Shown one piece after another: positions 1 to 9,101 of a stretch of DNA of 37,348 nt. The notes beneath the pieces were generated by a model. That model did not search any database and was not told the origin of the DNA. It saw only the letters and a list, made by a program, of their open reading frames with translations. How positions within the stretch are numbered: position 1 is the stretch's first letter; each line of letters starts with the position of its first letter. The translations under genes were made by a program, and so were the position numbers. Source of the DNA: Stutzerimonas stutzeri SDM-LAC (lineage in GTDB: Bacteria; Pseudomonadota; Gammaproteobacteria; Pseudomonadales; Pseudomonadaceae); contig NZ_AGSX01000195.1 in NCBI RefSeq assembly GCF_000235745.1, positions 1 through 37,348 of the forward strand. The letters are read 5' to 3'.

Positions 1-351
1 CGCGGGCTGGAGGTCAATCTGCCCTGCGAACTCACCGATTATCGGCTCGATGCAGCTGGACTTCAGGCACTCGATGACGACTACCACGCCATTACGATGC
101 CAGCACAAGCCTGGAGCGATCCCGCCTTCATGGGGCTGCTGCTCGAGGCGAAGATTGCCTATGCTCGATTGACGCTGCTACGCAACGTCAATAACTCCGA
201 GCTGTTGCTGCTGGACAAGCGGCAGCCCGCGGCGAATGCCCTGGGAGAGGGGCTCAAGCTCTCCGGCGCACCGGATATGGTTCGCTACCTGCGCGACCTG
301 CCACAAATCACTCGGTTCCGCCTCGGCAACCGGGCGGTACAAGCGGGCTGA
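1..351 (+). CDS. Unidentified protein, C-terminal fragment (5' end outside window)
   Basis: An open frame runs from the first base of the window to a TGA at 349-351, giving at least 116 residues; the true start lies upstream. The visible part is rich in leucine, alanine and arginine with no transmembrane segment, cysteine cluster or signature motif that I recognise. The internal ATG at 97 is probably not the start, because the frame upstream of it also reads as plausible protein. The gene converges on gdhB, with a hairpin terminator between the two stop codons. I cannot assign a function. Confidence 0.6.
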   Translation, partial: RGLEVNLPCELTDYRLDAAGLQALDDDYHAITMPAQAWSDPAFMGLLLEAKIAYARLTLLRNVNNSELLLLDKRQPAANALGEGLKLSGAPDMVRYLRDLPQITRFRLGNRAVQAG

Positions 352-421
352 TCCATCGACGCCGCCGAAGCTCGGCGAGGCAAAGCCCCCTCACCCGCTC
401 AGCACCGCCTGCGCAGATGGA

Positions 422-451
422 AAAAAGCCGACGCACAAGCATCGGCTTTTT
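422..451. terminator. Intrinsic terminator between the partial gene and gdhB
   Basis: A perfect 10-base inverted repeat (aaaaagccga / tcggcttttt) with a 10-base loop carries an A-run on one side and a T-run on the other. It can therefore act in both directions, for the upstream plus-strand gene and for convergent gdhB, whose stop is about 50 bases away. Confidence 0.8.
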
Positions 452-499
452 CTTTCCACGCAATAGCCGCCAGGCAACCAACCTGACGGCATATCACGG

Positions 500-3400
500 C
501 TAGCGTCTAGCGCTTTCCTGGGCGAGGTCTTGCAGCTCGCGACCGGCTACAGCGTACATGGCGTAGTCCACATTGCTGGCACTGCGCAGCTCAACCAGCA
601 TTTGCCGCCAACGCTCGACTTGATATTCCCGCTGCTCCAGCCATAGCTGAACGCGAGCATCCAGGTCTTCAGGTGCGTCGCTCATCTGCAACACCGATAC
701 GGTAATGGCGCGCTGCTGACTGTCCAGATCATCGCGGAAGCTTTCCCGAGCCAGCGCCTGCCAGTTGTTTTCCACCGGCAGGCCGGTGACCTGCTGCAGA
801 TACCAGGGCAATTCCAGCGCGCCGCCCACAGCGAAGTAGGCCGCCGCGACTTCAGCGGGTGGCTGTCCGGTTTCATCAGCAGCCTCCAGTATCGGCAGCA
901 GCGTATACAGATGGCTGGTGCCTGCCACCATTCGAGCCAGCAATTCAGGAACGCCTGCCTCGGTATAGCGCTCATAACGCGCCTGCCAAAGCTCGCGTGT
1001 TCCGCCCTGCAGCAGCGCGTCGAGTTTCAACCCGAGCGCGGCGACCCGCGGCCCGAAGTGCCCGACATCGCGCGCTGCGTCCAGCTCATTGCGGCGATTG
1101 CGCAAGAACCAGCGGGTCGCTCGTCGGCCCAGTCGCATCAGTTCGTCCATGAGGTTGAGCTGCAGTTCGGACGGGACCTTGTAATCGAGCGCCTCGATTT
1201 GGCGGAACCAATGTGGCAGGTGGAAAATATCCCGCACGATCACGTAAGCGCCGGCGACGTTGGCTGCGCTCAGCCCGGTAGCCTCTCTTAGCCGCTGAAC
1301 GAATGTGATACCCATGTTATTGATCAGGTCGTTGGCGATCTGAGTACTAACGATCTCGCGTTTGAGACGGTGCTGCAGCATTGCTGGACGATACTGCTCG
1401 GCCAGCAACTGCGGGAATGCGCTTTCCATTTCGCGCGCCAGATAGGCATCGTCCGGCACGCGAGATTGCAGCAGCGCCTCCTTCAGCTCGATTTTGCTGT
1501 ATGAGATCAGCACCGAGAGTTCAGGACGCGTCAAGCCCTTGCCCAGGTTTGCGCGCTCAGCCAGCGCTTCATCGCCAGGCAGGAATTCAAGCGCGCGATC
1601 CAGCGAACCTTTCGCTTCCAGAGAACTGATCAGTCGCTTGTACTCACTACCACCCGCATGGGCACGGTGCTCAGCCTGCGACAGCGCCTGGGTCTGCTTG
1701 TAGTTGTCGTGCAGCACCAGTTCGGCCACGGCGTCGGTCATCTCGAACAGCAACTGGTCACGCTGCTTACCAGTCATGTCTCCCGCACTGACGATCTCGT
1801 TCAGCAGAATCTTGATGTTGACCTCATGGTCGGAGCAGTTCACCCCGCCGGCATTGTCGATGAAGTCCGTGTTAGCCGCGCCCCCATGCAAGCAATACTC
1901 GACGCGCCCCAACTGAGTAACGCCCAGATTTCCGCCTTCGCCGATCACCTTGGCGCGCAGCTCGTTGCCGTTGACTCGCAGAATGTCATTGGCCTTGTCG
2001 CCGACGTCCGCATGGCTTTCCGCGGTGCTTTTCACATAGGTCCCGATGCCGCCGTTCCAGAGCAGATCAACCGGTGCCTTGAGCAACGCGTGGATGAGCT
2101 CGGCCGGAGTCAATTGATCGGCCTCGATCCCGAACCGTGCCTTCATCTGTGGCGTGATCGCGATGCGCTTGGCAGAACGGGGAAAGACGCCCCCTCCCGC
2201 AGAGATCAGCGAAGCATCGTAATCGGTCCAGGATGAGCGTGGCAGATTGAACAGACGCTGACGCTCGACAAAGCTGCGCGCGGCGTCCGGGTCGGGATCA
2301 ATGAAGATATGCAGATGGTTGAAAGCCGCCACCAGCTGCAAGGTTTCGGACATCAGCAAGCCATTGCCGAACACGTCGCCAGCCATGTCTCCGATCCCGA
2401 TCACGCTGACGTTGTCGCGCTGCACATCGATGCCACGCTCGCGGAAGTGTCGCTGCACCGAGACCCAAGCGCCCTTGGCTGTGATTCCCATCTTCTTGTG
2501 GTCGTAGCCGGCGGAGCCACCGGATGCGAAGGCGTCGCCCAACCAGAAGTCGTACTCTGCCGCGATGCCATTGGCGATGTCGGAAAAGGTCGCGGTGCCC
2601 TTGTCTGCCGCCACGACGAGATACGGGTCGTCCTCGTCGTAACGCAGCACGTTGGCAGGCGGTACGACGTTGCCATCCTTGAGATTGTCCGTGATGTCCA
2701 GCAGGCCGCTGATGAAGATTCGATAGCAGGCAATGCCTTCGGCCAACACCTCATCGCGCGAGCCGTTGGTCGGCAGACGACGCGGAACGAAACCACCCTT
2801 GGCCCCGCCGGGTACGATGATCGCGTTCTTTACTTGCTGCGCCTTTACCAGCCCCAGAACCTCGGTGCGGTAGTCTTCTTCACGATCGGACCAGCGCAAG
2901 CCACCTCGCGCGACTTTGCCACCTCGCAAATGCACGCCCTCGACACGAGGCGAATAAACAAAGATTTCGAATTTTGGTGCCGGACGCGGCATCTCCGGAA
3001 TCGAGCGTGGGTCAAGCTTGAAGCTAAAATAGCTCTTAGGTTTGCCGCTGGCATCGGCCTGATAGAAATTCGTCCGCAGTGTCGCTTTGATCAGTGCCAG
3101 GTAGCGCCGCAGGATGCGGTCTTCGTTGAGCACCGCCACGTCATCCAGCGCGGTGATGATCGCCTGTTCCAGCCGCGCCTGCTTGTCGGCAAGATCCTCT
3201 TCACCGAGTTTGCGCGCCAGGTAGAACCGCATCTTGAACAGTCGCACCAGCTCACGTGCGATGTCGGTGTGGTTGAGCAATGCGCTGGCGATGTAGCCCA
3301 GATCGAAGCCCATGCGAATCTGTTTGAGGTAGCGGCCATAGGCGCGCAACAGCGCAACCTCGCGCCAGGTCAAACCCGCCGTCAGCACCAGCCGGTTGAA

Positions 3401-5347
3401 CGCATCGTTCTCCGCCTGACCGTTATTGATCGCGATAAACGCATCCTGTAGCGGCTCGTTGATCTCCATCAGATCGATCTCGAGCCCTTCTGCGTAGGTG
3501 AATGCGAAGTCGTGGATCCAGTACTCGCGACCATCCTTGCGCCGCAGGTGGAACGGGAACTCGCCGAGTACCCGCAGCCCCAGATTCTCCAGAATCGGCA
3601 GCATGTCGGACAACGGCAGCGGCGTATTGAGGTGGTAAAGCTTGCAGTGCAGGCGGTTTTCCACCGCCGTGATCGGCTGGTAGAAACTCATCACCAACGG
3701 TCGCTGTTCGCTGAGACTGAGCACGTGCTGCATATCCACGGCAGCCGAGTGCGGCGCGAAGCGCTCACGGTATCCAGCTGGGAAGCCTTTCGGGAAATCA
3801 GCCAGTATCCCGGTGCCCTGGGCTTCGCCGAAACGCTCGATGACCACGCTCGAGTAATCGTCCTGCCAGGTGCGGCAGGCCTGGACCACTTCGTTCTCCA
3901 ACTGGATGGGATCGAACTGCACCTGTTTGCTCGGGTCCAGACGCAGCAGGAACTGCACGCGGATCAGCACCGATTCGGAGAAGTAGGTTGAGAACTCACA
4001 GCCGCTGGCTTCCAGGCGATCCACCAACACCTGTTGGATGCGCAGACGGGTTTCGGTTGAATAGCTGTCGCGCGGAACATAGGCCAGGCAATAGCAGAAG
4101 CGCCCATACGGATCGATACGCAGGAACAGGCGCAGCTTGTTGCGTTCCTGGATTTGCACGATGGCGATAGCTGTGTTGAACAACTGGTCGAGCGTCATCT
4201 GGAACAGTTCATCACGCGGCAGTACTTCGAGGACCTGCGTCAGCTCCTTGGCCAGATGCGCCGAATCATCGAACTGCGAACGCTGGATTACCTCCGCTAC
4301 TTTGTTGCGAATGTAGGGGATACGACGCACGCTCTGCGTATAGACCGAGGAAGTGAAGAGCCCGAGGAAGCGACATTCCCGCGAGACCCGACCTTGCTCA
4401 TCGAATTCGCGAATGGAGACGAAATCCGGATATGCCGGTCGGTGTACCCTGCTCGGAGTAGCCGCCTTCGCGAACGACAGCAGCAGCGGCTCACGCAGGT
4501 AGGCCAGGGCCGGTGGCATGATCAGTTGATCGTCAGCTTCAAGACCGGTGCGCAGGTTACGCGACAGACCCAACAGCGAGGCCTCGTCATAAATAATGCG
4601 ACCGCCCTCGCCCTGCTCGACAACCGTGAATTCCTCATACCCCAGGAAGGTGAAATGGTCATCAGCCAGCCAGCGCACGAAGTCCATGCTTTCAGCCAGT
4701 TGGGTGTGGTCCTCAGGTTGTAACATGGCCAGGCGCGCGTGATGTTCTTCGGCTTTCGCTTTCATCGCGGGGAAATCGCTGACGGTCACGCGTACGTCAG
4801 CCAGAACGCCGAGCAGCGATTGCTCCAGTTCGTGCAAGGCCGCCGTGCTGGCGCAGCGATCAATCTCGACAAATATCAGCGACTCGGCTTGGCTGCCTTC
4901 GCCCGAGCTACCCTTGGGCAGCAATTCGTTCAGGCTGCCATCGGTGTCCCGACGAACCTGCAACACACTGTTCTGCAGGGTATGGATGGCATAGCCACGA
5001 CGGGTCAGCTCCATGCGCACCGAGTCGACCAGAAACGGCATATCCGGGTGCAGCACCTCGACCACGCTGTGGGTCGACTGCCACCCGTGCTTTTCATAGT
5101 CAGGGTTGAACACCTGAACGACCGGGGTGCTTGGGTCGAAGCGCTCTAGCAAGCGCCAACTGGCCAGCGTCGAGCCAACCAGGTCAGTCATGCGTCGCTG
5201 AGTCAGCTCAGGCAATGCGACGATTCCGAAAAACTGTTCGGCGAAGAGTCCCACTTGTGGCAGGAGTTTCTCGTCGACATGCTGTGCCAGGGCCACGTTC
5301 AGTTGTTGCTGAAAGTCAGCTTTGCTGGCAGCTGTAAAGAACGCCAT
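500..5347 (-). CDS. gdhB: NAD-specific glutamate dehydrogenase, large (180 kDa) class
   Basis: Oxidative deamination of glutamate to 2-oxoglutarate and ammonium with NAD+, in the cytoplasm; in pseudomonads this is the catabolic enzyme of arginine/glutamate use. The 1615 residues match the usual length (about 1600-1620) of the large bacterial NAD-GDH family. A long N-terminal regulatory half is followed by the catalytic core: the segment GGLRWSDR near residue 815 and a lysine/glycine-rich stretch (VPGGAKGGF) some 35 residues on are hallmark GDH substrate and cofactor elements. A weak GGAG Shine-Dalgarno precedes the ATG on the minus strand. It is monocistronic by appearance, convergent with the partial gene and divergent from the moxR operon. 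The reading frame is intact. Identification is firm; the arginine-linked control known in P. aeruginosa is not shown by this sequence. Confidence 0.96.
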   Translation of the reverse strand: MAFFTAASKADFQQQLNVALAQHVDEKLLPQVGLFAEQFFGIVALPELTQRRMTDLVGSTLASWRLLERFDPSTPVVQVFNPDYEKHGWQSTHSVVEVLHPDMPFLVDSVRMELTRRGYAIHTLQNSVLQVRRDTDGSLNELLPKGSSGEGSQAESLIFVEIDRCASTAALHELEQSLLGVLADVRVTVSDFPAMKAKAEEHHARLAMLQPEDHTQLAESMDFVRWLADDHFTFLGYEEFTVVEQGEGGRIIYDEASLLGLSRNLRTGLEADDQLIMPPALAYLREPLLLSFAKAATPSRVHRPAYPDFVSIREFDEQGRVSRECRFLGLFTSSVYTQSVRRIPYIRNKVAEVIQRSQFDDSAHLAKELTQVLEVLPRDELFQMTLDQLFNTAIAIVQIQERNKLRLFLRIDPYGRFCYCLAYVPRDSYSTETRLRIQQVLVDRLEASGCEFSTYFSESVLIRVQFLLRLDPSKQVQFDPIQLENEVVQACRTWQDDYSSVVIERFGEAQGTGILADFPKGFPAGYRERFAPHSAAVDMQHVLSLSEQRPLVMSFYQPITAVENRLHCKLYHLNTPLPLSDMLPILENLGLRVLGEFPFHLRRKDGREYWIHDFAFTYAEGLEIDLMEINEPLQDAFIAINNGQAENDAFNRLVLTAGLTWREVALLRAYGRYLKQIRMGFDLGYIASALLNHTDIARELVRLFKMRFYLARKLGEEDLADKQARLEQAIITALDDVAVLNEDRILRRYLALIKATLRTNFYQADASGKPKSYFSFKLDPRSIPEMPRPAPKFEIFVYSPRVEGVHLRGGKVARGGLRWSDREEDYRTEVLGLVKAQQVKNAIIVPGGAKGGFVPRRLPTNGSRDEVLAEGIACYRIFISGLLDITDNLKDGNVVPPANVLRYDEDDPYLVVAADKGTATFSDIANGIAAEYDFWLGDAFASGGSAGYDHKKMGITAKGAWVSVQRHFRERGIDVQRDNVSVIGIGDMAGDVFGNGLLMSETLQLVAAFNHLHIFIDPDPDAARSFVERQRLFNLPRSSWTDYDASLISAGGGVFPRSAKRIAITPQMKARFGIEADQLTPAELIHALLKAPVDLLWNGGIGTYVKSTAESHADVGDKANDILRVNGNELRAKVIGEGGNLGVTQLGRVEYCLHGGAANTDFIDNAGGVNCSDHEVNIKILLNEIVSAGDMTGKQRDQLLFEMTDAVAELVLHDNYKQTQALSQAEHRAHAGGSEYKRLISSLEAKGSLDRALEFLPGDEALAERANLGKGLTRPELSVLISYSKIELKEALLQSRVPDDAYLAREMESAFPQLLAEQYRPAMLQHRLKREIVSTQIANDLINNMGITFVQRLREATGLSAANVAGAYVIVRDIFHLPHWFRQIEALDYKVPSELQLNLMDELMRLGRRATRWFLRNRRNELDAARDVGHFGPRVAALGLKLDALLQGGTRELWQARYERYTEAGVPELLARMVAGTSHLYTLLPILEAADETGQPPAEVAAAYFAVGGALELPWYLQQVTGLPVENNWQALARESFRDDLDSQQRAITVSVLQMSDAPEDLDARVQLWLEQREYQVERWRQMLVELRSASNVDYAMYAVAGRELQDLAQESARR

Positions 5348-5667
5348 TTTTTCGCTCCATTCGGGCTTGGAATTCGACTAAGGCAGTCGCGGGACCTGAC
5401 CGGCAACGCAACCTGTAAGTTCAACACTAGTTCAGCGGACCGGGAATGCACCCATTCAGGTCCCCTTTGTCTGGCGACGCCAGTCACCGAGCAGTCACAT
5501 TTAATTCAGCCATATGACGAACAGGGCTTGGCGTCGGTCGGCGCAGGAGATCCGCTCATCCACATGCCGAACTTGCCGAGCCGCGCATAGCCTGCCTCTC
5601 GGTAAATGAATTAAAGTCATGCCGGTCGAGCGCCCGCCCCGACACGACCCTGCAGAAGAGCTCAGCG
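5348..5667. promoter_or_regulatory. Divergent gdhB / moxR intergenic region
   Basis: These 320 bases separate the divergently read gdhB and moxR, so both promoters should lie here. I see an exact 6-1-6 inverted repeat (CTGGCG-A-CGCCAG) at 5471-5483 that could be a regulator site, and AT-rich patches near 5497-5515 and 5603-5620 that are reasonable places for -10 elements on the minus and plus strand respectively. No convincing -35/-10 pair, sigma-54 motif or RNA gene stands out. Confidence 0.4.
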
Positions 5668-6627
5668 ATGGACCACCGTGAAGCCATAGTCGCGCTGCGA
5701 CACTTTCTTTCAACCCAGATTCTTGGCCAGGAACGGCTGATCGAGCGGCTGCTGATCGCGTTGCTGGCTGATGGACACATGCTCGTCGAAGGCGCCCCAG
5801 GGCTAGCTAAAACACGCGCGATCAAGGAGCTGGCAGGCGGCCTCGAAGCGGAGTTTCACCGCATCCAGTTCACCCCCGACCTGCTCCCTGCGGACATCAC
5901 CGGCACCGAGATCTACCGACCGGAAACCGGCAGCTTCGTGTTTCAGCAGGGGCCGATCTTTCACAATCTGGTGCTGGCGGATGAGATCAACCGAGCACCA
6001 GCAAAGGTGCAGTCGGCGCTGCTCGAAGCCATGGCCGAGCGGCAGGTCAGCGTAGGTCGCAGCACCTACGATCTGTCGCCGCTCTTTCTGGTAATGGCCA
6101 CACAAAATCCCATCGAACAGGAGGGCACCTACCCTCTCCCCGAAGCGCAGCTTGATCGCTTCCTGCTGCACGTGAAGCTGGGCTTTCCCGACGCGTCGGT
6201 GGAACGACGTATTCTGCAACAGGCACGCGGTGAGGCGATCAATGGCGAAACCGCACCCGAACACCGAGTTTCTCAGCAGGCGATCTTCGCGGCGCGCAAG
6301 GAAATCCTTGGCCTGTACATGGCCGACGCGGTGGAGGAATACCTGGTGCAGCTGGTCATGGCGACGCGTACGCCCGCCAAATTCGACGCAGAGCTGGCAG
6401 GCTGGATTGCCTATGGCTCCAGCCCACGCGGCTCGATCTCGCTCGATCGCTGTGCCCGCGGCCATGCCTGGCTGGCTGGCCGGGATTTCGTCAGCCCGGA
6501 AGACATTCAGGCGGTGCTGTTCGATGTGCTGCGCCACCGTTTGATCCTCTCGTTCGAAGCAGAGGCCGCGGGCATCGATCAAGACCGCGTCCTGCAGCGC
6601 ATCCTCGACGTGGTCGCGGTGGCCTGA
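5668..6627 (+). CDS. MoxR-family AAA+ ATPase
   Basis: A cytoplasmic ATPase of the MoxR type, thought to act as a chaperone-like partner of the DUF58 and von Willebrand factor A proteins encoded next to it. Walker A is GAPGLAKT (residues 42-49), Walker B is LVLADEIN (101-108), and the sensor-1 region is ATQNP (144-148), all intact. The length of 319 residues is normal for the family. It is the first gene of a six-gene plus-strand operon in which every junction overlaps; its stop shares one base with the next ATG (TGATG). Family assignment is firm. The substrate or process it serves is unknown here; related Bat operons are linked to stress or oxygen tolerance in other bacteria. Confidence 0.92.
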   Translation: MDHREAIVALRHFLSTQILGQERLIERLLIALLADGHMLVEGAPGLAKTRAIKELAGGLEAEFHRIQFTPDLLPADITGTEIYRPETGSFVFQQGPIFHNLVLADEINRAPAKVQSALLEAMAERQVSVGRSTYDLSPLFLVMATQNPIEQEGTYPLPEAQLDRFLLHVKLGFPDASVERRILQQARGEAINGETAPEHRVSQQAIFAARKEILGLYMADAVEEYLVQLVMATRTPAKFDAELAGWIAYGSSPRGSISLDRCARGHAWLAGRDFVSPEDIQAVLFDVLRHRLILSFEAEAAGIDQDRVLQRILDVVAVA

Positions 6628-7598
6628 TGCAACCGTTGCGGCCCGCCGACGACAGCTCGGCGCATGCAAGGCCCGGCGATGGCGTCCGGGTGAGCCTCGC
6701 CGAGCTGATCGACATGCGCCATCGGGTCCGTGAAGTACCCTTGTTTTCCAGCCCGCATCGGCGCAGCCAGCTGGTTGGCCTGCATCATTCGAAGCTGCGT
6801 GGACGGGGTGTGGATTTCGACCAAGTGCGCATCTACCAGGCCGGTGACGACGTCCGCACCATCGATTGGCGAGTCACTGCACGGACTCAGGAGCCGCATA
6901 CCAAGCTGTTCCACGAAGAACGCGAACGGCCCATCTACCTGCTCGTCGAGCAGAGCCCACGGTTGTTCTTCGGCAGCGCGCGGGCGTTCAAATCGGTGGT
7001 GGTCGCCCAAGCCGCCAGCCTGGTGGGTTGGGCCGCGCTCAGCCACAACGACCGCGTCGGCGGCCTGGTGTTCGGGCTCGGCGATCAGCAAGAAATCAAA
7101 CCCCGGCGCAGCAAGCAGAGCCTGCTGCAGCTGCTGGATCGTCTGGCCCGCGCCAATGCCGAGTTGCAAGCCGACCAGGCTGACGACCCCGAGGCCTTTG
7201 GCCTGGCCCTCAGACGCGCACGCGAAGTGCTGCGGCCGGGTAGCCTGGCGGTCATCATCTGTGATGAGCGCGCTCTGGGCGACGCCGCGGAGCAGCAGAT
7301 GAGCTTGCTCGCGCGCCACGTCGACCTGTTGCTGATTCCTGTCTGTGACCCACTCGACCATGCGCTACCGGCCGCCGGGCTGTTACGTTTTGCGCAGCTC
7401 AGCGCACGGCTGGAACTGGACACCCATGATGCCGCGCTGCGGCAAGCCTACCGACAGCAGGGCGAAGCTCGAAGTGCGCGCTGGAAGCGCCTGGCTGATC
7501 GTTTGCGCCTGCCATTAATGCCGCTGAATACACAGCGAGAACTGGTGGAGCAGATGCGCGAGCACCTCATCGGACAGCACCAGGGCGCCTCACGATGA
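6627..7598 (+). CDS. DUF58 domain-containing protein
   Basis: This 323-residue protein carries the DUF58 signature in the segment around residues 59-100, with the characteristic D-D-V-R-x-I-D-W stretch followed by an EERE-type acidic cluster. The DUF58 fold resembles a von Willebrand factor A domain and almost always sits beside MoxR. No transmembrane helix is obvious, so it is probably cytoplasmic or peripheral. It begins one base inside the moxR stop and its own stop overlaps the next start by four bases (ATGA), consistent with translational coupling. The biochemical role is not established for the family. Confidence 0.9.
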   Translation: MQPLRPADDSSAHARPGDGVRVSLAELIDMRHRVREVPLFSSPHRRSQLVGLHHSKLRGRGVDFDQVRIYQAGDDVRTIDWRVTARTQEPHTKLFHEERERPIYLLVEQSPRLFFGSARAFKSVVVAQAASLVGWAALSHNDRVGGLVFGLGDQQEIKPRRSKQSLLQLLDRLARANAELQADQADDPEAFGLALRRAREVLRPGSLAVIICDERALGDAAEQQMSLLARHVDLLLIPVCDPLDHALPAAGLLRFAQLSARLELDTHDAALRQAYRQQGEARSARWKRLADRLRLPLMPLNTQRELVEQMREHLIGQHQGASR

Positions 7599-8095
7599 AT
7601 GCCCTCGAGCTTGAACCCCTGATCACCCCAGCCGCCGTTAGCTGGTGGCCGTTGGCGGCTGGCTGGTGGTTTCTCGCCGCCCTGCTGCTTAGCCTCGTTC
7701 TGCTGCTCAAGCTGCGGCCCTGGAAACGACTCAAACGATGGGACCGAGGTGATACCACCGCGGATGAACATCCGCTCGACCCGCAGCGCCAAACGGCACT
7801 GCTGGAACTCGCGCAACTGAACAAGCCTTACGATGGCCAACCCGCCAGCCACTGGCTGCAGCAACTCAATGCGTTGCTCAAACGCCTGTGTCGAATACGC
7901 TATCCGGACGATCATCCGCATACCTTGAGCGGGCGTGCCTGGCTGGCGTTTCTCGACAACCGATGTCCGGCTGCCGGATTGACGCGCTGGATGGTGTTGG
8001 TCGAAGGGGCCTACCGCGCCGAATGCCGGTTGGACGACAAAGCCATTCAGGGCCTTGAACAGTCTGTGCAGATCTGGATTCGCAAGCATGTTTGA
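7595..8095 (+). CDS. DUF4381 membrane protein of the MoxR/Bat operon
   Basis: A 166-residue protein with one clear transmembrane helix near residues 18-41, rich in W, A and L, followed by a basic stretch (KLRPWKRLKRW) and a soluble C-terminal domain of about 110 residues. By the positive-inside rule the soluble domain should face the cytoplasm. Size, topology and position between DUF58 and the first vWA protein fit the DUF4381 family of Bat-type operons. ATGA overlap with the gene before, and an 8-base overlap with the gene after. Function unknown. Confidence 0.85.
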   Translation: MNALELEPLITPAAVSWWPLAAGWWFLAALLLSLVLLLKLRPWKRLKRWDRGDTTADEHPLDPQRQTALLELAQLNKPYDGQPASHWLQQLNALLKRLCRIRYPDDHPHTLSGRAWLAFLDNRCPAAGLTRWMVLVEGAYRAECRLDDKAIQGLEQSVQIWIRKHV

Positions 8096-9101
8096 GCTGG
8101 CCTGGCCGTGGGTCTGGCTATTGTTGCCGTTGCCCTGGCTATTGCGCTGGGTCTTACCCGTATCGGAAAGCGGCGACGCAGCACTGAAGGTCGGCTTTCT
8201 GTCCGAGCTGGAAACACTGGCTGGCCGCCGCGCCGCGATCGCCCTGCCTGCCTGGCGGCAACAGCTTCCCTACCTGTTCATCTGGTGTCTGCTGCTTCTC
8301 GCCGCCGCCCGACCGCAATGGCTCGGCGAACCGCTACCGCTTCCTACCAATGGTCGCGACCTGTTGTTAGCAGTCGACGTGTCGGGCTCCATGGATTATC
8401 CGGACATGCAATGGCAAGGCGAAGAGGTCAGCCGGCTGGAGTTGGTCAAGCACTTGCTCGGTGATTTCATATCCGGGCGGCGCGGCGACCGCGTCGGGCT
8501 GATCCTGTTCGGCAGCAAGGCCTACCTGCAGGCGCCGCTGACTTTCGACCGCCAGACGGTACGCATCTGGCTAAATGAAGCCGCGATCGGCATTGCCGGG
8601 AGCAACACGGCCCTCGGCGACGCCATCGGCCTGGCCGTCAAGCGTCTGCGCGAGCGCCCGGCCAAAAGTCGCGTGCTGGTGCTGATCACCGACGGCGCGA
8701 ACAACAGTGGCGAAGTCGACCCCTTGCTCGCGGCTCGCCTCGCTGCAGCTGCGGGCGTCAAAGTGCATACCATCGGCATCGGTGCCGAAGCGGATGACAG
8801 CATGCTTCGCCGGTTCGGTTTCAACCCCGGCGGCGATCTGGACGAAACGACCCTGCGCGCCATTGCCCATGAAACCGGCGGCGAGTATTTCCGAGCGCGC
8901 ACGAATGACGAGCTGGAAGCGGTCGGTGCCACACTCGATAAACTCGAACCGGCCGCCCAACCGCCGGCTCAGGCACGTGTAGCCACTGCACTGCATGTTT
9001 GGCCGCTGGCGGCAGCGCTGGTGCTCAGCTGGCTGTTAGCTGCACGCAGCGTCTGGCCGTTGGCGCTGCGTCAGCTCAGCCAGCGGAGCAAGTCTTCATG
9101 A
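8088..9101 (+). CDS. BatA-like von Willebrand factor A membrane protein
   Basis: The 337-residue protein has an N-terminal transmembrane pair (about 3-23 and 58-75), a vWA domain and a C-terminal helix (about 311-330), the BatA arrangement. The metal-ion-dependent adhesion site is intact: DVSGSM at 97-102, a downstream threonine in the SNTALGDA segment, and the ITDGANNSG aspartate region near 200. I chose the ATG at 8088, giving MFELAWPW, because it fits the family's hydrophobic start and overlaps the previous stop by only 8 bases; an in-frame start at 8055 would add 11 residues not typical of the family. Probably works with the MoxR ATPase and the next vWA protein at the inner membrane. Confidence 0.9.
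   Translation: MFELAWPWVWLLLPLPWLLRWVLPVSESGDAALKVGFLSELETLAGRRAAIALPAWRQQLPYLFIWCLLLLAAARPQWLGEPLPLPTNGRDLLLAVDVSGSMDYPDMQWQGEEVSRLELVKHLLGDFISGRRGDRVGLILFGSKAYLQAPLTFDRQTVRIWLNEAAIGIAGSNTALGDAIGLAVKRLRERPAKSRVLVLITDGANNSGEVDPLLAARLAAAAGVKVHTIGIGAEADDSMLRRFGFNPGGDLDETTLRAIAHETGGEYFRARTNDELEAVGATLDKLEPAAQPPAQARVATALHVWPLAAALVLSWLLAARSVWPLALRQLSQRSKSS

Noticed and set aside
2309-3451. Plus-strand frame of 380 residues opposite gdhB
   Set aside because: It is a shadow of the high-GC gdhB coding strand; gdhB is a clear, full-length match to its family.
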